From contig CAINNJ010000067.1 of NCBI GenBank assembly GCA_903851195.1, positions 44,186-108,185 of the forward strand: a DNA stretch of 64,000 nt, read 5' to 3'. A model generated the notes under the pieces. It saw only the letters and a list, made by a program, of their open reading frames with translations. It was not told where the DNA came from and did not search any database. The DNA is from an uncultured Acidobacteriia bacterium. GTDB taxonomy: Bacteria > Acidobacteriota > Terriglobia > Bryobacterales > Bryobacteraceae. The translations under genes were made by a program, and so were the position numbers. How positions within the stretch are numbered: the first letter of the stretch is position 1; every line of letters begins with the position of its first letter. Positions 60,584 through 64,000 of this stretch are shown piece after piece.

Positions 60584-61213
60584 TTACCAGGCCGCCGTGA
60601 AGCGCTGCCGAATGTGCCGCGGGTTCTCGACTTCATCGGCCACGGCGATGGCGAAGTCCTCGGCCGAGATCTCGCTCTGGCCCTGGTCGTTGGTGATCAG
60701 GTTGTCTGTTCCGGTGCGGAACTTTCCGGTTCGCTCGCCGGGATGAATGTAAGCGGCGGGACTGACAGAGGTCCAGTCCAGGCCGGAGGCGCGCAAAAGT
60801 TGCAGGGCATTCCCGTGAGCCATCGCGATGCCCTTCCAGGCTGCCGGGAAATCGGGAGCATCCATGAGTTGCCGGCCCGGAGCCGTTTCGAGAGTGCCCG
60901 CGCCTCCCACCATGACGAGGCGCCGAACACCGCCGGCCGCCACGCCTGCAATCAGACTCTCCGTAGCTTTCAACAGAAGGTCGGGATTTTCCGGCCCCGG
61001 CCCGTAAGCGCTGACCACCAGGTCGCCATCCCGAACCGCGTCCGCGACGCTGGCCGCGTCGAAAATATCGCCGGATGTGCCGATTACATTCTCGCGACCG
61101 GCCAGTTTCCCGGGATCGCGAATGACGGCCGTGATACTGTGGCCGCGCGAAACGAGTTCATCCAGAATGCGGGAGCCGATCATTCCCGTGGCGCCGAAAA
61201 GAACGATGTTCAT
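60584..61213 (-). CDS. NAD(P)-binding protein, NmrA/atypical SDR
   Basis: 209 residues. The N-terminal LFGATGMIGSRILDELVSRGH binds NAD(P); LVMVGGAGTLETAPG and DWTSVSPAAYIHPG are typical of the YwnB/BVR-B-like NAD(P)H-binding family. The classical YxxxK is absent, as usual for this group. Substrate unknown. It follows the CYTH-domain gene by nine bases and is probably co-transcribed. Confidence 0.85.
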   Translation of the reverse strand: MNIVLFGATGMIGSRILDELVSRGHSITAVIRDPGKLAGRENVIGTSGDIFDAASVADAVRDGDLVVSAYGPGPENPDLLLKATESLIAGVAAGGVRRLVMVGGAGTLETAPGRQLMDAPDFPAAWKGIAMAHGNALQLLRASGLDWTSVSPAAYIHPGERTGKFRTGTDNLITNDQGQSEISAEDFAIAVADEVENPRHIRQRFTAAW

Positions 61214-61222
61214 ACACCAGAA

Positions 61223-61837
61223 TCATAACTTGGGACGGCTTTGGGACCGCGGTTTGGCGGTCTTGCTCCCGTCAGGAGATTTCGCGAATGTCATGTCTTT
61301 GGATTCGATTTCGTACTCTTTACACCACTCCTCATAAAGACGTCCGTAGCTCGCGGTGATGTAGTCGGCCCGGGAGTGTCCGAGGAGTTTGGCGGTGGCA
61401 TCGATCCAGCGCGCCGGTCCTTCGAGTTCGAGGAAGGTTCCGATCGGTGTTTCGTCGAGAGTCACGACGCCGGGCTCTTCGCCGCGGGTGAACTCGGTCC
61501 GGTATTTCTCATAGGTATAGGTGGGGAGGAAACCGAGTCCGGCGAAAACCGCGAGACATTCGTCGGCCTGATCGGGATGGAATTCGCGTTCTTCACGCCG
61601 TTTGTGCGGGCCGGGGATTTCTTTTCCCTTGAAGGTGCAGGTGATTTGTTTTCCGGCGGTGCGGACGCGGAGCAACAGATTCCGCGCGCGGACCGAACCG
61701 GCTTCGTCGTCCAGCACGAGGTTGCGCTCGAAGACACGAGCTTTGTGGATCCGAAAGCCGTTTTCGCGTAAAAGGGACCGGGTGCGCGCGGCATCCGCGA
61801 CGGAGATTTTAACTTCCACTTCCTGAGTTTTCTTCAC
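61223..61837 (-). CDS. CYTH-domain protein (class IV adenylate cyclase-like)
   Basis: 204 residues from a GTG at 61837. The ExExK motif EVEVK lies at residues 6-10, with later basic strands (LLLRVRTAGKQITCTFKGKE) and acidic pair LDETPIGTFLELEGP, the layout of the CyaB/thiamine-triphosphatase tunnel fold. It acts on a triphosphate; whether it makes cAMP or hydrolyses a triphosphate cannot be told. The C-terminal 20 residues are basic and disordered-looking. Confidence 0.87.
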   Translation of the reverse strand: MKKTQEVEVKISVADAARTRSLLRENGFRIHKARVFERNLVLDDEAGSVRARNLLLRVRTAGKQITCTFKGKEIPGPHKRREEREFHPDQADECLAVFAGLGFLPTYTYEKYRTEFTRGEEPGVVTLDETPIGTFLELEGPARWIDATAKLLGHSRADYITASYGRLYEEWCKEYEIESKDMTFAKSPDGSKTAKPRSQSRPKL

Positions 61838-61921
61838 GCGATCAGGATAGCCCGGAGGGGTGGTTCGGGTTTTATGCGGGTCGGGCGGAGTGGTAGACTC
61901 GAAGTGGAGACGTCGGGATGT

Positions 61922-61998
61922 GCGCCCGTAGCTCAGCTGGATAGAGCGGCTGACTTCGAATCAGTAGGCCGGGAGTTCGAATCTCTCCGGGCGCACCA
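61922..61998 (+). tRNA. tRNA-Arg(UCG)
   Basis: Acceptor stem GCGCCCG pairs with CGGGCGC, anticodon loop CTTCGAA with anticodon TCG, T loop GAGTTCGAATCTC, and CCA encoded at 61996-61998. Its 3' end faces the integrase gene. Confidence 0.95.
61970..61998 (+). other. Putative attachment site (att) in tRNA-Arg 3' end
   Basis: The T arm and acceptor 3' half of the tRNA lie directly beside a tyrosine integrase gene pointing toward it, the common arrangement for tRNA-site integration. The matching second copy is not in the window, so the exact core is unknown. Confidence 0.5.
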
Positions 61999-62056
61999 AT
62001 CTTTTCAATAGTTTAAGAAGCGAGTCGGGTCCGGGAGACGCTTCTTTTCCGCAGTT

Positions 62057-62130
62057 TTGTCCGCACACAGCCCGAGTCTCGCACGAGCTGACTTCCGTTT
62101 TTTCGGGTTTTGTCCGCAATCTTGTCCGCA
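62057..62130. repeat. Three direct repeats TTGTCCGCA near the att site
   Basis: Copies at 62057-62065, 62110-62118 and 62122-62130; the last two are 12 bases apart. They lie between the tRNA and the integrase gene and could be integrase arm-type or recombination-directionality-factor binding sites. Confidence 0.55.
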
Positions 62131-62253
62131 AACTTCCCTCAAGCTTCGTACAGTCAAGCATTTACGTCGATACGCATCTTGATCCGGAAGAGGATTCTCT
62201 CCTGGCAGGTTACCGGCACCGGGTCGAAGCCGAACATTCACAGAGCGGCGCAT

Positions 62254-63482
62254 CTACCCCAGCTTTCGATTGCCCGGCAGAATGGACAGCTTGCCCCTGC
62301 CCCCGGCGATCCTTGACTGTTCAGAGTTATCGCCGAACATCTTCTGCATTCGCGCCGCCGACTCACGGTCGGAGCCCTCAAACAGGTGACCGTAGAGATC
62401 CATCGTCAGCTTTATCGAGGCGTGGCCCAAGCGCTCCGCAATCTTCTTCGGGTGAACCCCCACTGAAATCAACAGAGAAGCATGGGTATGCCGCAGGTCG
62501 TAGAAGCGCATCTTGTCAAAACCAGTACGCTTTAAAAGACGCTGGAACGAATGGAGGACATTGGACGTATCGACCGGCGTCCCGACGTTCGTGGTGAAGA
62601 CCAGTTTTTGTTCCTGCCACGAAGAACCAGCAACAGCCTTCAACTCTGCCTGAAATGCCTTCTGGCCGTGTAATGCCGCAACTGTGACCTCGGGAATCTC
62701 AATCGTTCGCCTGCTTCCGGCCGTTTTGGGGTGCCGTAATTCAAACCACCCGTCAGGACCAACCTCGCTCCGGGGTCGCTTCGTGCGATGCAGTGCACGG
62801 TTGATCGTCAGATTGCCGTTTTCCAGATCCAGATCCGACCACTGCAGTCCGAGCATTTCGCCCTGCCGCATACCGGTCGTTATAGCGAGAATGTACAGGG
62901 CTTCGTATCTATCGCCGCGGACGGCCTCCACAAATGCCCGCGATTCGTCCGCCGTCAGGAACCGAATCTTTGAAAGGGGCGCGCTTACTCGCCGCTTCGC
63001 CGCCCGCATCCGTGCCGATGCCGGGTTGCTGGGAATGTACTTCCAATCCACGGCAAACTGGAGAGCCCGCCGTATCACGGCATACGCGTACTGGCAGGTG
63101 CGCTGGGAAAGATTCTTGTCCAGCATCGTCTTCATAAAGGAGTCCACGCGCTTGTGGTCGATCTCCTGTAACTTCAACTTTCCCAGCACCGGCGCTATGT
63201 GTGCCCTCACGTGATAACGGTAGTCGTGCAGAGTGGAAGGTGCCACGCACCCATCCCTCTCGTAGTAAGTCAGGAATTCCTCGAAGAACTCTTTGGCGGT
63301 TCGCTCACCGCCTTCTCGCTGCAAACCCGGACGAAATCGCTCCGTTTCCTGGGCGACTTTATCAAGCGTCTCCGCTCTGGTCTGCCGATGATTGATCGTC
63401 GCTTGCCATCCGGGGAAAATTGCGCGGGAAGTTCAACCCGATAGTAAGTTTCGTTTTCCCGTTTCATTTTGAAGATTTTCAT
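62254..63482 (-). pseudogene. Tyrosine recombinase (integrase), frameshifted near its N terminus
   Basis: From 63482 an ATG with GGAGAAGG upstream opens a frame whose first 29 residues (MKIFKMKREN..., YYRVELPAQFSPDGKRRS) look like an integrase N terminus but soon leave the family frame. The continuing integrase frame is open from about 63440 and reads INHRQTRAETLDKVAQ and then ETERF before the core-binding domain. One missing base near 63395 would join the two. The catalytic domain (62254-63324) is intact: TTGMRQGEMLGL (Arg), YDLRHTHASLL (Arg, His), GHAS (His) and the Tyr in MDLYGH. A TTG at 63324 could start a shorter 356-residue product. Either a real frameshift or a sequence error. Confidence 0.75.
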
Positions 63483-63503
63483 AGCTGTGCCTTCTCCCGG
63501 AAG

Positions 63504-63800
63504 TTACAACGCCCCGTTCCGCACGGAATCAGTAGGTAGCGCGCCGATACCTTCCCGTGCACCACCGATCCGCGTGTTTTGCTCGATCCATTGCGCCAGC
63601 GCTCTTTGCGGCACCCGGATCGAGCCGCCAATCCGCACGGTGGGGAGCACGTTCTCCTGCATCAGGCGATAGATCTTCGCGCGACTCAGACCGAGCAGCA
63701 CCTGCAGGTCTGCGGCGCGCAACAGACAATCGGGCGCGCCGGTATCGGCCGCCCGTACGGAAACATCCCGTTCGTTCTCAACAACTCGTTGGTTCCTCAT
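63504..63800 (-). CDS. Excisionase-like helix-turn-helix protein
   Basis: 98 residues from the ATG at 63800, with AGGT seven bases upstream. The MerR/AlpA-type helix-turn-helix is clear: LLRAADLQVLLGLSRAKIYRLMQ, then VLPTVRIGGSIRVPQRALAQWIEQ, as in excisionase-family DNA-binding proteins. It lies 21 bases before the integrase start and is probably its partner in controlling excision. A longer start at 63824 contains the ribosome-binding site and is rejected. Confidence 0.85.
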   Translation of the reverse strand: MRNQRVVENERDVSVRAADTGAPDCLLRAADLQVLLGLSRAKIYRLMQENVLPTVRIGGSIRVPQRALAQWIEQNTRIGGAREGIGALPTDSVRNGAL

Positions 63801-64000
63801 AAATTTACCTGGTCCTCCATCCACAAAGGGTCGTCAGGGCCGCGCTTTTGACAAAAGAGACAAGAAATTCTTTTTGGACAAAGCCTGTCAGTTCTTCGCG
63901 CCGAGCGGACCTTTGTTTACGGAGAAGTCCGTTTCCACAAGGTCGGCTCCCCGTCAAAATGGAGAGCGCACGCTCAATCCTGAAGAAGTTGTCCAGCGAA

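Larger units (their letters stand above)
61999..64000. mobile_element. Left end of an integrative element (genomic island or prophage)
   Basis: tRNA-Arg, a set of direct repeats, a tyrosine integrase and an excisionase-like gene in this order mark the end of an integrated element. No structural or cargo gene is reached before the window ends. The last 200 bases (63801-64000) show no gene and are less GC-rich in part. Confidence 0.65.

Noticed and set aside
61961..62161. Short minus-strand open frame whose translation ends in RPERFELPAY.
   Set aside because: That peptide is the known false translation of the antisense of a tRNA 3' end; the frame lies over tRNA-Arg and has no start signal.

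Overview
The window is high-GC, densely packed bacterial chromosome. Its gene content points to an acidobacterium, probably of the Solibacter/Bryobacter type. The evidence is three Oar-like outer-membrane receptors with N-terminal carboxypeptidase-regulatory domains, an ADOP-type MacB/FtsX permease, Tat-exported sugar-phosphate isomerase-like proteins, a CarD regulator, a HAF-repeat protein with a PEP-CTERM tail, and Gram-negative LPS export genes. The taxonomic call is inference from families, not from a marker gene.

Layout. 1-3.4 kb (minus): LPS export genes (lptB, cut by the window edge, and a fused LptC/LptA-like protein) and a small charged secreted protein. 3.4-8.2 kb: an FAD oxidoreductase and the glycogen branching enzyme glgB, divergent from an adenosine-deaminase-family gene. 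8.2-10.3 kb: a small zinc-ribbon protein with its own promoter, and a membrane Fe-S reductase. 10.4-18.9 kb (minus): two TonB-receptor-like proteins flanking a membrane HD-GYP/GAF/GGDEF protein. 19-21.9 kb (minus): an SDR, an orphan cytochrome oxidase subunit II, carD and a repeat-containing hypothetical. 22.1-28.8 kb (plus): a receptor followed by two secreted carboxypeptidase-regulatory-like proteins. 28.8-31.1 kb: a PIN nuclease divergent from a Thg1-like 3'-5' polymerase, then the PEP-CTERM protein. 31.1-34.1 kb (minus): lipoprotein PPIase, dihaem cytochrome c, GHMP sugar kinase and nucleotidyltransferase. 34.2-35.4 kb (plus): a Tat isomerase-like protein and a hotdog thioesterase. 35.6-38.7 kb (minus): DUF1844, MBL hydrolase, ribF and a LacD-like aldolase. 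38.9-42.7 kb: an inactive MPN/JAB-like plus TonB-C fusion, tail to tail with a large secreted unknown.

42.9-48.3 kb (plus) is one overlapping six-gene operon: mazG, GNAT, NSAR/OSBS enolase, EamA exporter, MFS exporter, SDR. The GNAT-NSAR pair resembles known N-succinyl-amino-acid racemisation modules. 48.3-50.9 kb (minus): the coupled operon ftsY-ribD-ribE. 51-56 kb: ADOP permease, isomerase-like protein and a DUF885 protein. 56.1 kb: tRNA-Gly(CCC). 56.3-61.8 kb: a DJ-1/HxlR pair, a decayed UbiD remnant, a secreted VOC protein, a CPA1 antiporter, an NAD(P)-binding protein and a CYTH protein. At 61.9 kb a tRNA-Arg(UCG) is the probable attachment site of an integrative element. Its frameshifted tyrosine integrase and excisionase-like gene lie at 62.2-63.8 kb, and the element runs off the right edge.

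Most notable non-genic signals are an 88-bp nested palindrome at 35.5 kb, the 3' portion of a cobalamin-riboswitch-like motif antisense to a receptor gene at 18.9 kb, and clustered direct repeats beside tRNA-Arg. No rRNA and no CRISPR array were seen. No single feature is a clearly undescribed system. The divergent PIN/Thg1-like pair and the MPN-TonB fusion are the best candidates.
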